Numbered from the stretch's first letter, positions 1 to 10,437 are shown. The stretch: DNA of 64,000 nt from Streptomyces sp. NBC_01549 (GCF_026339955.1 NZ_JAPEPW010000003.1:124001-188000); one strand, 5' to 3'. Numbers and translations: made by a program. The notes: generated by a model from the sequence alone, not told the origin.

Positions 1-1
1 C

Positions 2-976
2 GCCTGGGATGAGACCCACCGCCGCGGCGCCGGCTACGTCCCCGACGGAGAGGAGAAAGACGCCGTCAACACGGCCCTGTATCTGCGCCGGCCGCTGCTC
101 GTGACTGGCAAGCCCGGCGTCGGCAAGTCAACGCTCGCCCACAGCATCGCTGCCGACCTGGGACTTGGCCCGGTACTGCACTGGCCGATCACCAGCCGCA
201 GCTCGCTGCGCGACGGCCTCTACCAGTACGACGCCATCGGCCGCCTGCACGACGCCAACCTGCGCCACCTCGACTCGGCCGCCGCACTCGCCAAGGAGCA
301 GCCTTCCGCTGGAGACGTGGCACCCCGGCAGCCCGCATCCGTCACCCCACCGCTGCCCGCCTCCGCCGTCGGTCCGCCGGGCGGCCCCATCGCGCCGTAT
401 CTGCGACTTGGCCCCCTGGGCACCGCGCTGGTGGCCCAGGAACGGCCCCGCGTGCTGCTGGTCGACGAGATCGACAAGAGTGACATCGACCTTCCCGGCG
501 ATCTGCTCACCGTCTTCGAGGAAGGCGCCTTCGAGATCCCCGAGCTCGCGCGAATCGCCGCGCGCCACCCCAAGGTGAAGATCGGTACGCACGACGACCC
601 GGAACCTCAGGCCGAGATCGAACGCGGCCGCGTCCAGTGCCTCGCCTTCCCGATCGTCGTCTTGACCAGCAACGGCGAGCGCGACTTCCCACCGCCGTTC
701 CTGCGCCGCTGCATCCGGCTGAACCTGAAGCCACCAGGCCGCGCGAAACTGACGCAGATCGTCCGCCAGCGACTTGCCCTGGACGAAGGAGCTGGCGATG
801 CGCCGTACCGCGACCTCATCGAGGCCTTCCTCGAGCGGCGCGTGGAAGGCGATCTCGCAACCGACCAGCTCCTCAACGCCGTACAGCTCAGGCTTAGCGG
901 AGCCTGGTCCGATGACAGCGACCGCACCAACTTCCTCGACACCGTCCTGCAACGGCTGACCGGTCCATTGGCATGA
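2..976 (+). CDS. MoxR-like AAA+ ATPase, 5' end outside window
   Basis: The reading frame is open to the left edge, so the N-terminus is missing. Visible motifs are a Walker A (GKPGVGKST), a Walker B (LLVDEIDKSD) and a sensor/arginine-finger segment (TSNGERDFPPPFLRRC), the usual order in MoxR-type AAA+ ATPases. These remodel partner proteins using ATP. The stop overlaps the next start (ATGA), so the gene is translationally coupled to the SAV_2336/trypsin/SEFIR protein. MoxR ATPases paired with vWA-like proteins are established chaperone pairs. That this one gates the effector domains of its neighbour is inference. A Pro/Ala-rich insert separates Walker A from Walker B. Confidence 0.85.
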   Translation, partial: AWDETHRRGAGYVPDGEEKDAVNTALYLRRPLLVTGKPGVGKSTLAHSIAADLGLGPVLHWPITSRSSLRDGLYQYDAIGRLHDANLRHLDSAAALAKEQPSAGDVAPRQPASVTPPLPASAVGPPGGPIAPYLRLGPLGTALVAQERPRVLLVDEIDKSDIDLPGDLLTVFEEGAFEIPELARIAARHPKVKIGTHDDPEPQAEIERGRVQCLAFPIVVLTSNGERDFPPPFLRRCIRLNLKPPGRAKLTQIVRQRLALDEGAGDAPYRDLIEAFLERRVEGDLATDQLLNAVQLRLSGAWSDDSDRTNFLDTVLQRLTGPLA

Positions 977-3900
977 TCGAGGAACTGTTCGAGGCCCTTG
1001 AGGAGTCCGGCGCCAACGCCGGTCCCGAGGAACTGGCGGAGATCTTGTGGCTGGCCGCCCGCATCGACGGCGCCGGCATCCACATGCCCGACGGCCTGAG
1101 GGGCGCGCCTCACGGCGAAAGCGCTCCTCCGCCCGGTGCGCTGGAGTCTTCGTCGACAGCGGGCGCCGGCGATCCGCGGCCTGCCGAACAGTTCTACAGC
1201 GCTGCCGACGTGGCCGACGCTTCGGCCTCTGCCGCAAGGAACGTCGATCTGGTCCGTATCCGGCGTGCCGCATCAGTGCACGACCCCCTGGCCGTGATGC
1301 GGGCCCTGCGGCCTCTCGGACGGCCTACCGGCGTGCCCGGCGACATCGCACGCAGCGAACTTGACGAGGAACTCACCGTCCGCAGCACCATCGAACAGTG
1401 CCTCCCGGTCCCGGTCTTCCGCCCCCGCCGGGGCCGCTGGCTGGACCTCGCGCTCGTCGTGGACACCCACAACTCGATGCTGCTCTGGCACGACCTGGTG
1501 ACCGAGCTCCGCCGCGTTGTCGCCCAGAGCGGCATCTTCCGGGACGTGCGGACCTGGTATCTGAGCGGCACGGGACAGCACGACGCCCCGTGCGTGGCAC
1601 GAGCGGGTGGCGAGCCGCGCAGTGTCCAGGAAATCACCGACCCGTCCGGCCACCGGCTGGTACTGGTCGTCACGGACACGGTGTCGGGCGGCTGGGGCGC
1701 TTCCGGGCTCCGGGACGTTCTGCGGCACTGGGCGTCGCACGGCCCCGTCGCCCTGCTGAACGTCCTGCCGCGCAGGCTGTGGGACCGGGGCGCCGTGCGG
1801 CCCCAGCCTTATCTGGTCAGGGCACCCAGACCAGCCGCGCCCAATACGTCCTGGCGGCTGGGACATGCCGCAGGGAGCCGCCGCCGTCATCGGGATCGTG
1901 CTGCCCTGGACGAGAGCATCGCGATCCCGGTCGTCGAGGCCAGCCCCGACTCCATGTCCGCACTGGCCGAGCTGGTGGCAGGCGGCGGCCGCTGGAGCAG
2001 CCTGCCGTGTCTGACCATTCCGCGCAGGCCGGAAGGCCAACGGATGCCTCGGCCGGATCCGCCGCGTCCAACCCTGGAACCGCCGGTCGCTGTGGACGAA
2101 AGCCTTCGCCGCTTCCGGGCCGGCGCGTCTCCGCTCGCCCAGACCCTGGCCGGCTACCTGTCTGCCGTGCCGCTGAATCTGCCGGTGATGAACCTCGTGC
2201 GGCAGATCATGCTGCCCAAATCGGATCCCGGACATCTGGCTGAGGTCGCCCTCGGCGGACTCTTCGAACCATGGGAGCACGAAGCCAGCGGAATGCGCGC
2301 GGACCTGGAGCGGATGCCGTTCCGCTTCCGTGCGGGCGTGCGCGAGGCGCTGCTCGGCTCCCAGCGGCGGGACAAGATCACGGCGGTGCAAGAAGTCGTA
2401 CGCCGCGAGATGGGGGCCTACGTCACCGAGCGGGGCTCAGGCCCGGCCGGTGACTTCCTCGCCGCGCGCGGTGCAGCGGGCGAGGACGGCAGCCGGACCA
2501 TGGCCCAGGACGCGCTGCCATTCGCCGACCGGGCGAGCACGCCGAGCCCTGTGGGGCGCCCCGTCCGGGAGGTCCTGGCCCCGTACAAGGGGCACCCGCT
2601 GCCCCCCGAGCGCGACGTGGACGCTCAGCTGCGCGGGGCCATCCACCGGGCAATCAACGGCGGCAGCAGCCTCGTCCTGCTGGTCGGAGAGCCCGGTTCA
2701 GGCAAGACCTACGCCACCACACGCGCCCTCCGACAGATCCCGGACGATTGGAGTGCATGGTCACCCGACCTCTCGCTCACGCTGAATCGGGGAGCACCAC
2801 TGGTCGGTCCCCGAACGGTCGTCATGCTCAGCGATCTCGAGAAGTACACGACCACTCCCGGCTTTCCCATCGAGGCCATGGCACGCGTGGTGCGCGACCT
2901 GATCGAGGACACCGAGCGGGCACCCGTCATAGTCCTCGGAATGCTCACCCCCTCGGCCTGGGACAGCCTCGTCGCCATGGCCCAACAGAGCCCACCCGGC
3001 GACTACGAGAACTGCCGCCACCTGATCGCCCGTGCCGAGGTCATCCGCGTCCACCCCGTCGACGCAGCGGACGCCGCTTCCCAGCGATGGCCAGGCGAAC
3101 CGTCCCGCACACGGCTCGTCATGATCGCCAGCGCCAGGGATCCAGTGCGCGCCGGGAGCAAGTTCGATCACCTGGGTACTGGTTTCCTCCTGGGTCCCCG
3201 CCTGGTCCTCACCGCCGCGCGCATCCTGGACCGGCGCAGCCCATCGTGGACCGTGAAGGTCCGCAACAGCCCGGGCACGGTCACCGCGGACGCCTGGGTC
3301 GACTGCCGCGTGCTGTGGAGGCACGACACCTATGACGCAGCCCTGCTCCTCACCGAGCACGACCTCGCCGAGGACGCCACCGACAGCCACTTCTCCACCC
3401 CCCGCTGGGCACAGCCGAGCAGCGAACCACTCACCCCCTGCCACATCACCGGAGTCACCGTTGCGAGCGCGGCCTCCCCGCAAGCAAGCGGATATCTGAC
3501 CGGCACCCTGCTCCCCACCTCCAGCCACCCTGATGCCCCATACGACTTCGAACCCGCCACTGCCCTGCCGCAGCCCGGATCGTTCGCAAGAGGCATGTCC
3601 GGAGCCCCCGTCTTCTTCGGGGAATTCCTCCTGGGCCTCGTCGTCGCGCGGACCGACCGCTCCAGACGCCCCCACCTCACTGTCGCCAGTATCGCGACTC
3701 TGGCCAGCGACCCCGCATTCACCGAGGTCTGCAGCCAGTACATGCCGCGCGTCCCCCGCCTGAACCTCCTTCCCTCTTCCGCTCCAGCCGGGGACGGCCG
3801 TACAAGCGACGGGCCGGCGGCCGGACCCCGACCGCCACGGGTGTTCATCTCCTACGCCCACGAAGACGACAACGGCGCCCGCGCCCAACAGGTCCGCAGC

Positions 3901-4965
3901 CTGGGACAGGTGCTGCGCGCTGAAGGCATCGATGTCCGTCTCGACCACATCGATGCTGAAGTCTCCCGGGACTGGACAGCCTGGATGCGGCAGGAAATCG
4001 AGACTGCCGACGTCATCCTGGTGATCGCCTCCCCCGCGTACAAGCGCCGCGCAGAAGGACCCGAAGCCGATCTTTCGGCCGGCGTGGCCTTCGAAGCCCG
4101 CCTGCTCCGCAGCGAACTCGCCCATACCCCGGCCGACGGAAGCCAGCGAATCCTGCCTGTGCTACTGCCCGGCAGTACCAGCGAAGACCTTCCCGCCTTC
4201 CTCAGGCCCCTCCACCCGCTCGTCATCGACCCCACCACCCGGACCGGCGCCGAGCAGCTCCTGAACCGCCTCGTACCCGCGTGGCACTTCTTCAAGTCGG
4301 TCCCTCCGGAGATGCGTATGACCATGCGGCGCCTCCCCGCTGTCCTGACCGCACGCCACGCTCTCGAAGTCGCCCATGGACTCACCCGCGCCCTCGACTC
4401 CGCTGTTGCATGCAACCCAGCCGGCATCCGCGACTTCGAACACGCCGACGAACTCGACCACCCCCTCGGCCTCGCTGAGGAGCTCGCCCGCAGTGGCCTT
4501 GACCTCCCCAAGATGCTCACCCGCAGCCTCAAGCGTGGACAAGATCTCCTTGACGATGTCCGCCACGGCCTCAGACACCTCAACGACCCGCTCAGTCCCA
4601 CCGACCGCGGCGAATTCATGGACGCTGTCAACGCGCTCGCCGACACGATCACCGGTGCCCATCAACTCGCCGAAGACTTCGTCGTTGCCTGCACCAGCCA
4701 GCTGCGGAACACCATCGGCCAAGCACTTCGCCGGGAACCGCCCGAACTCGACGAGGAGTTGCTGCACAAGATCCTCGACGACTTCACCAACGTCGACCTG
4801 ACCAATAGCGACCTGACCGGCATCGACATGGTCCGGGTCCGCTGGTCGCCGTTAACGCGATGGCCTGCAACCCTAGACGTCGAAGAACTCAAAGCCCGCT
4901 CGTCAGAAAGTGCCCCCGGTAGCGGCGTCTATATCGTCCGGTTAGGCACTGTCGGCGACAGGTGA
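973..4965 (+). CDS. Multidomain conflict-system protein: SAV_2336 N-terminus, P-loop, trypsin-like, SEFIR
   Basis: A 1330-residue protein. Domains in order: an N-terminal helical and vWA-like region of the SAV_2336 type (about 1-350, degenerate MIDAS-like VVDTHNS near 160); a P-loop (GEPGSGKT near 571); a trypsin-like fold (about 712-920) with Asp788 in HDTYDAALL and Ser876 in GMSGAPVF; a SEFIR/TIR-like domain (about 955-1090) opening with RVFISYAHEDD; and a conserved C-terminal tail. The position expected for the catalytic His (LTAAH) is Arg750 (LTAAR), so the protease may be inactive or act as a sensor. The start overlaps the MoxR gene's stop. Such NTPase, protease and TIR/SEFIR fusions are known from predicted bacterial conflict systems. 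A defence role is inference; the domain calls rest on motif reading. Confidence 0.8.
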   Translation: MIEELFEALEESGANAGPEELAEILWLAARIDGAGIHMPDGLRGAPHGESAPPPGALESSSTAGAGDPRPAEQFYSAADVADASASAARNVDLVRIRRAASVHDPLAVMRALRPLGRPTGVPGDIARSELDEELTVRSTIEQCLPVPVFRPRRGRWLDLALVVDTHNSMLLWHDLVTELRRVVAQSGIFRDVRTWYLSGTGQHDAPCVARAGGEPRSVQEITDPSGHRLVLVVTDTVSGGWGASGLRDVLRHWASHGPVALLNVLPRRLWDRGAVRPQPYLVRAPRPAAPNTSWRLGHAAGSRRRHRDRAALDESIAIPVVEASPDSMSALAELVAGGGRWSSLPCLTIPRRPEGQRMPRPDPPRPTLEPPVAVDESLRRFRAGASPLAQTLAGYLSAVPLNLPVMNLVRQIMLPKSDPGHLAEVALGGLFEPWEHEASGMRADLERMPFRFRAGVREALLGSQRRDKITAVQEVVRREMGAYVTERGSGPAGDFLAARGAAGEDGSRTMAQDALPFADRASTPSPVGRPVREVLAPYKGHPLPPERDVDAQLRGAIHRAINGGSSLVLLVGEPGSGKTYATTRALRQIPDDWSAWSPDLSLTLNRGAPLVGPRTVVMLSDLEKYTTTPGFPIEAMARVVRDLIEDTERAPVIVLGMLTPSAWDSLVAMAQQSPPGDYENCRHLIARAEVIRVHPVDAADAASQRWPGEPSRTRLVMIASARDPVRAGSKFDHLGTGFLLGPRLVLTAARILDRRSPSWTVKVRNSPGTVTADAWVDCRVLWRHDTYDAALLLTEHDLAEDATDSHFSTPRWAQPSSEPLTPCHITGVTVASAASPQASGYLTGTLLPTSSHPDAPYDFEPATALPQPGSFARGMSGAPVFFGEFLLGLVVARTDRSRRPHLTVASIATLASDPAFTEVCSQYMPRVPRLNLLPSSAPAGDGRTSDGPAAGPRPPRVFISYAHEDDNGARAQQVRSLGQVLRAEGIDVRLDHIDAEVSRDWTAWMRQEIETADVILVIASPAYKRRAEGPEADLSAGVAFEARLLRSELAHTPADGSQRILPVLLPGSTSEDLPAFLRPLHPLVIDPTTRTGAEQLLNRLVPAWHFFKSVPPEMRMTMRRLPAVLTARHALEVAHGLTRALDSAVACNPAGIRDFEHADELDHPLGLAEELARSGLDLPKMLTRSLKRGQDLLDDVRHGLRHLNDPLSPTDRGEFMDAVNALADTITGAHQLAEDFVVACTSQLRNTIGQALRREPPELDEELLHKILDDFTNVDLTNSDLTGIDMVRVRWSPLTRWPATLDVEELKARSSESAPGSGVYIVRLGTVGDR

Positions 4966-5127
4966 ACCAGCAATCGACGCCGCGCTACAAGTTGGCCGGT
5001 ACACCGCCGCGGCCGCGCGCTCGGGCAGCTGGCTCCAGACGAACAGTTGGTAGCCACCGCCCCGTCAGGAGCGGGAGCCTGTTATTGCTGCTGGCCCTGT
5101 CCTTGCCGAAAACTTCGTCCGTACAGG

Positions 5128-6225
5128 TCACGCGGCATGTTGGTACTCGTGGAGGATGCCGCCGAGTCGGTCGCGTTTTCGTATGTCGAGGCGGGCGATC
5201 TGCCTCGGATCGGTGATCGGTGGGGGCAACGGGTGCAGTGGGCGGGCGTTGGCGATGCCCTGATGCGGTCGATGCCCGTTGTAGAACTGCTCGAACTCCC
5301 TCAGCGCGCGGAGCAGGTGGTGATGGTTCCAGATGAGAGTGCGGTCCAAGAGTTCGTGGCGGCAGGTCTGCACCCACCGTTCCATGATCGAGTTCATGCG
5401 CGGTATTCGCACGCCGCTGAGGACTGCCTCGATGCCGGCGTTGGTGAGGATGGTGTCGAACAGTGCGGGGAACTTCCCGTCCCGGTCCCGGATCATGAAC
5501 CTTGCCCGGCAGCCGGCGTCTTCGAGGTCCATGACGAGGTTCTTCGCCGCCTGGGTCACCCGGGCGGCGGTGGGATGCGCAGTGGCGCCCAGGACCCGGA
5601 TTCGCCGGTTGGCGTGCTCGATCACCGCGAAGACGTAAAACCGCGCCCCGGACAAGGTGACGGTCTCGAAGAAGTCACACGCCAGAAGGACGTCCGCTTG
5701 GGAGCGCAGAAAGTCCGACCAGGTGCTCGACGCCCGTTCGGGGGCCGGCGGGATGCCGGCGTCCTGGAGGATCTCCCAGACCGTGGACGCGGCTACCTTC
5801 GCTCCGAGTACCAGCAGTTCGCCGTGCACGCGCCGGTACCCCCAGCTCGGGTTCTCACGGACCAGGCGCAGTACGAGGGCCCGGATGGAGCGGACGGTGC
5901 GGGGTCTGCCTCCGCAGTGGGGCCGGGATCGGGCGGCGTGCCGGCGGGCGACCAGGTCACGGTGCCAACGCAGGATCGTGTCCGGCCGCACCAGCAACCG
6001 CATACGGAGCAGCGCCTCCTTCGGGAGGTCATGCAGCAGCGCCGCCACGAACGCCCGATCCCCCGGTGCGAACTGGACTCGCCGCCCGTTCAGATGCCGT
6101 TGCAGCACGGTGATCTGATGGCGTAGAGCCAGGATCTCTACATCCTTGTCCTGGGTGCTCACCGGCAGCAGTCGCAGCATCGCGAACATGTTGGTCACGC
6201 TCAGGTAGGCGAGTTTCAACAGCAC
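5128..6225 (-). CDS. Integrase-core (rve) DDE transposase, IS481/IS3-like
   Basis: A 365-residue transposase. An N-terminal HTH region (about 30-110) is followed by an rve integrase core. Candidate catalytic residues are Asp in LLACDFFETVTL, Asp in MIRDRDGKF and Glu in NSIMERWVQTC, with the usual C-terminal YNGHRPHQG segment. The frame is intact. I could not identify terminal inverted repeats by eye, so element borders are not given. It lies just after the SEFIR gene in the opposite orientation. Confidence 0.85.
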   Translation of the reverse strand: MLLKLAYLSVTNMFAMLRLLPVSTQDKDVEILALRHQITVLQRHLNGRRVQFAPGDRAFVAALLHDLPKEALLRMRLLVRPDTILRWHRDLVARRHAARSRPHCGGRPRTVRSIRALVLRLVRENPSWGYRRVHGELLVLGAKVAASTVWEILQDAGIPPAPERASSTWSDFLRSQADVLLACDFFETVTLSGARFYVFAVIEHANRRIRVLGATAHPTAARVTQAAKNLVMDLEDAGCRARFMIRDRDGKFPALFDTILTNAGIEAVLSGVRIPRMNSIMERWVQTCRHELLDRTLIWNHHHLLRALREFEQFYNGHRPHQGIANARPLHPLPPPITDPRQIARLDIRKRDRLGGILHEYQHAA

Positions 6226-6766
6226 GAGCGACGATCATGCCGAGGTGATCGTCATCTCCGCCAGAGCACTGCGTCGGCCTCAGCATCCGACGGAACGAAG
6301 ATCACGACACATGGGCTCTGACCAGGGCGGATGAGGTTGTCGGCAAGGGCAGGCGTAACAGGGTTCGGACTCGGTCATGTCGGCTGTGTCGGCTCGGTGT
6401 CCCGTGGTGTTCGTCCAGGACCGGATCGAGTATGTCGATCCGGTCCTCTGTGCCGTCTCGTCGGCGCCGGTGGGCGGAGTTCTCGACACGGTCGCGGTCG
6501 CAGGTCCGGGGGCGTGAAAGGCAGGCCAGGGCTGGACGGCTCTCACGCCCCCCAAGGGCACGGGCGCAGGGGTAGGGCGCCCGGGTGAATCCCTTGTGCG
6601 ATTCGACGAGTTTGTGCGGTCTCTCGTCGTCGCGCTCTATGAATCTGTCACGCGGATTCCGGTCGCGGTATCTGTCAGCCGACTGCACAGCGACGGCCGT
6701 CGCCGTGTCGGGAGACGCCCGGCAGGCGGCACGCGCGTCAGCGCGGATCCGCGGCGGATTCGGCTG
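6226..6766. other. Intergenic stretch, no convincing gene
   Basis: This lies between the integrase-core transposase and the 3' end of the LAL regulator. Short open frames exist on both strands but lack ribosome sites and recognisable protein sequence. The only clear structure is the inverted repeat at 6417-6447. Confidence 0.5.
6417..6447. terminator. Perfect 13-bp inverted repeat
   Basis: The arms AGGACCGGATCGA (6417-6429) and TCGATCCGGTCCT (6435-6447) are perfect complements around a 5-base loop. No T-run follows, which is common for actinobacterial terminators. It lies about 320 bp beyond the LAL regulator stop, so it could end that transcript or be a protein-binding palindrome. Confidence 0.5.
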
Positions 6767-9543
6767 TCAGCTCTGGACGCCGGTATCTGACAGGGTGCCT
6801 TCGAGTACGTCGCGGAGTTGCGAGCGGGCGGTGATGCCCAGCTTGGGGAAGACCCGGTAGAGGTGGGAGCCGACCGTGCGCTGTGAGAGGAACAGTTTTT
6901 CCCCGATCTCACGGTTCGTCAGGCCGCGGGCGGCCAGTTGGACGATCTGCTGCTGCTGGGGGCTGAGTTCGGTGAAGGCACTGGGTACGACGTCGGTCGC
7001 CTCGATGCCGGCGGCGCGCAGTTCTGCCTGTGCCCGCTCGACCCACGGCCGCGCGCCGAGGCGCTGGAAGGTTTCCAGGGCGGCGCTCAGCAGCGGACGG
7101 GCCTCGGCGATACGGCGCCGGCGCCGGAGCCATTCCCCGTAGTCGAGCCGGGTCTGCGCCCGTTCGAACGGCCACTGCTCACCCGCGGGCTGCGCGAGCG
7201 CGGCCTGGAAGAACGGCTCCGCGTGTTCGGGATCCGCCAGCAGGGCGCGGCCACGGTCGATCAGCGTGGCCACCCGTGCGGACATGCCCGTACCGAGGTG
7301 CCGTGCCGAGCGTTCCAGTAGCTGTGCGGCGTGCTCCTGCCGTCCTCGGCGGACGGCCGCAGCCGCGAGTTCGGCCAGGACGGTGTAGGAGACGTGGTAG
7401 TGGACCGGATCGCCGTCGTCGGTGAACGCGGAGCGGAACTGTGTGTATGCGGTGTCGTAGTCGCCCTCGGCCACGGCCGCCATTCCCAGGGCCCGGCGGG
7501 CGAAGACCGCGACGGAGCGGCTCTCCAGCGGATCGACGAGAGACAGGGCTCGCTCGGCGAGCCGGCGTGCGGCGGCCGGGTCGCCGAGCAGGGCGACCAC
7601 TGTGGCGTCGAGTGCCTGAGCACACGCCTCGGCGTGGTCGAGTCCGGCGGCCGATGCCATGGCTGCGATGTCGGCAGCCACCGAGCGGGCCTCGGCCCAT
7701 CGGCCCTGCTCCAGGCGGGTCCAGCCGGCCGCGCATCCCAGTCCGTCCGGGAGCGGGCCGTGGGCCTGCCACTGGTCGAACGCCTCGTCGAAGGTCCTGG
7801 CGGCGAGGGTGGTCTGGTCGAGCAGCCAGGCGACGATGGCCAGCGCGGTCAGGCGCTGGGCGTCGCCCTTGGCCTCGGCGATGAGCTCGGGCAGCACCGG
7901 CGCGAGGGACGCTCCTGCGCCGCCGGGGTCGGAGACGGCCATGACCCATGCGTGCAGCGCCGCTCCGGCGGCATCGTCGGGCATGCCGGAGAGCAGGCTC
8001 TGGATCTGTCGCTGCTGGGACTCCGCGCCCGAGTAGTAGCGGACCACCGCTGCTGCGGCCAGCGCGTCGAGTACGAGGGGTGACCGGGCGTTCGCCGCCT
8101 CGTCGGCGACGCGCATGAGCAGCGCGAAGGCTGCTGTGTGACGGGGGCCAAGAGACATGAGCCGGCCGGTGGCCAGCGCGGCTTTGCCCAGCAGTGACGG
8201 GTCGTCGGTGCACTCGCGGACTGCGGCGGCCAGGTGCTCCACCCAGCCGAGCTGACCGGTGAAGACGGCGCTGGCAGCGGCTTCGGCCAGCAGGCGCGCC
8301 CGGTCCTCGCGGTGCGGGCTGAGTTCCGCGGCGCGCTCCTGGGCCGCGGCGGCGGCCGCGAAGCCGCCCCGGCGCCGGGCCCGGTCGGCCGTCTGCTGCA
8401 AGGCGGCCGATACGTCCAGGTCGGGGCGTACGGTCGCGGCGGCCAGATGCCAGGCGCGCCGGTCGGGCTCCTCGCGCAGCAGTTCCGCGAGAGCCAGGTG
8501 CGCTTGGCGGCGTTCCTCGAAAGGCGCGGCATGGTAGACGGCGGAGCGGACGAGCGGGTGACGGAAAACGATCCCGGATCCGTCCTGGCGTACGAGACCG
8601 GCCCGGTCCGCGGGGTCCCATGCCTTGTCGTCCGCCTCGGCTAGCCCCATGGCGGCTGCCTGCGCGTCCGCCGCGTCGGCGGCCGCGAGCAGCAGCAGGA
8701 CGCGGCGGGTCGGTGCCGGCAGGTTGGCCGCGTGCCCTGCGAAGATCCGCTCCAGTCGGTCGGTGACCGGCAGCGGGCCCTCCACACTGCTGCCCTCGGG
8801 GTTGCGGACCGCGGTGGCGTGGGCGAGTTCCACCAGGGCCAGCGGGTTGCCTGCCGCTTCCTCGAGGATCCGCACCCGGGTTCGGCCGGTGGGCGGCGTG
8901 GGCTGCCGGTCGAGCAGTCGGTTCGCCGCCGCACTGTCCAGCGGGCCGAGTTCGAGGCGCTCGTACCCCTTGTCGAAACCCGGCAGCGTGGCCGCGGTGC
9001 GGACTCCGAGCAGCAGCGTGACGGGCTCGCTGTCCATGCGCCGCGCCACGAAGGAGAGAGCGTCCAGGGATCCGCGGTCGATCCACTGCGCGTCGTCGAC
9101 CACCACCAGCAGCGGGGCGGTCTCCGCCAGGTCCGACAACAAGGTCAGAACCGCCAGACCCACGACCATCGCGTCGGGAGTCTCCGCGCACTCGTCGAGC
9201 CCCAGGACCGCGCGGAGCGCGGCGCGCTGCCGCGACGGCAGACCCTCCGCCTCACCGAGTACCGGGGCTGATGAAGACCCGCGAATCCAAGGTGGGCCTC
9301 GGATTCGCTCCCCACCGCTCGCAGCACTCGGCCACCCGCACTCCGTGCGCTATCGGCCGCGATGCCGAGGAGCGTGCTCTTTCCGGCACCGGGGTCACCC
9401 GTGAGGATCAACACGTCGCTGTGCGACCGATCGGCGCCGACCCGCCGGACTATTTCTGCGGTCTCGGTTTCCCGGCCGACCAGTGCCAGACCGGAATTCC
9501 GCGTCGAGCGCTGGTCCCCACGAGCCTTTCCATCGTTTTCCAC
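6767..9543 (-). pseudogene. LuxR-family LAL regulator, frameshifted
   Basis: The LAL layout is present: Walker A (LTGDPGAGKST) near the N-terminus, Walker B-like LLVVVDDAQW, a long helical repeat region, and a C-terminal LuxR HTH (GLTNREIGEKLFLSQRTVGSHL). The Walker A segment and the remaining ~800 residues are in different frames. The switch falls at about 9260-9272, just after the conserved GFAGLHQ, where a conserved LLRPVLGE-like stretch appears shortened. The likely start is GTG at 9543 with GGAG about 7 nt upstream. Total length is near 925 residues, normal for LALs. It is a recent pseudogene or a sequencing error. Intact relatives bind DNA and activate secondary-metabolism or catabolic genes. 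Confidence 0.8.
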
Positions 9544-9883
9544 GGATGCTCCAGGGAATTGAGATACCCCAGATAGTAGCGTGGCAGAACCGCGGCAGCG
9601 CCTGAGGGAGCGGCCTCGAAGCCGGTCAGAGGCACATCCGAGCGCAGTCTGTCGGCAACACCAGTCGTGGTCCGGGATATTCCGGCCATGGCATCCATGG
9701 AGTTCTCCCGGAGGCCTGGTTTCGCCCGCGGAGTCGCGCGCCGCGCGGACATCGTGGCGAGGCGACTGCAGACCTCCGCACGCCTCGAGCCGTATATCTC
9801 CGCACCGTCGGCCTCGGGATCGCACGGCGGGACAACCGGCCGGCAGGCGCAAACGCCCCATCCGGTGGCCGACCAGCACCGAT

Positions 9884-9903
9884 GCAGTCACGTGACGCAT
9901 ACC
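9884..9903 (+). promoter_or_regulatory. 20-bp repeated motif, copy 1
   Basis: The sequence is GCAGTCACGTGACGCATACC, with a perfect palindromic core GTCACGTGAC. Near-identical copies lie at 10418 and 14123. It sits about 340 bp upstream of the LAL start on the shared LAL/FUSC intergenic DNA. A regulator-binding site is the natural reading; the binding protein is unknown. Confidence 0.5.
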
Positions 9904-10054
9904 CCCGGCTGTTCGTCCGGCCACAGAATCGTGAAGCGAGCACGGTCGCGCCTTTCCGGGTCGGCGGGCAGGCACGATCGTGCGTCGCCGGTGGCGTCGT
10001 GCCATCACAGACGGGGATCGCGGAAGCCGTACATCTCGGCCGGAAGGTGTTGTC

Positions 10055-10315
10055 ATGGTTACTGGACGCTCGTGGCTGGTGGGACTCGGGTTCCGCACTC
10101 CATGCGGTCGGCTTGTACGCCACTTCTACGTCGTCGATGGCATGGCTGGTCCGGAGCAGGCCCATGAGGCTGCTCTTGAGCTGGCGAACGACCCGAGCGA
10201 ACGCGCGGCGCACGGAAACCTGCGGCCGGATGACGGCTGTGTCGAGATGCGTCGAATGTCGCGTGACCTTCTGGGCGCCTGGCGGCTGTCCGTCCCAAGT
10301 CCGTGCACTGCGTAG
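10055..10315 (+). CDS. Possible small protein, unknown function
   Basis: An 86-residue frame starting with ATG, preceded by GGAAGG at suitable spacing. No domain is recognised. The middle (HFYVVDGMAGPEQAHEAALE) reads like plausible protein, but the region's coding bias is weak and the frame lies in a regulatory interval. It could be chance. Confidence 0.25.
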   Translation: MVTGRSWLVGLGFRTPCGRLVRHFYVVDGMAGPEQAHEAALELANDPSERAAHGNLRPDDGCVEMRRMSRDLLGAWRLSVPSPCTA

Positions 10316-10417
10316 CCCCTTGAACCCGTAAGCCATCGTCGACGGGTGCAGGCCTGTAAGCGCTGCGCGGTCGCCGACGCCAGCAATGGACGCCCACGTG
10401 CTGCAAAACCCCCGAAA

Positions 10418-10437
10418 GCAGTCACCTGACGCATACC
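10418..10437 (+). promoter_or_regulatory. 20-bp repeated motif, copy 2
   Basis: The sequence GCAGTCACCTGACGCATACC has one mismatch to copy 1 and lies about 105 bp before the FUSC start codon. That position is compatible with control of the FUSC promoter. Confidence 0.5.

Noticed and set aside
128..1273. 381-residue open frame antisense to the MoxR gene
   Set aside because: High-GC shadow: Arg/Gly-rich translation, no ribosome site, and a real AAA ATPase on the other strand.
2761..4125. 454-residue antisense frame
   Set aside because: Shadow of the SAV_2336/SEFIR gene; composition bias only.
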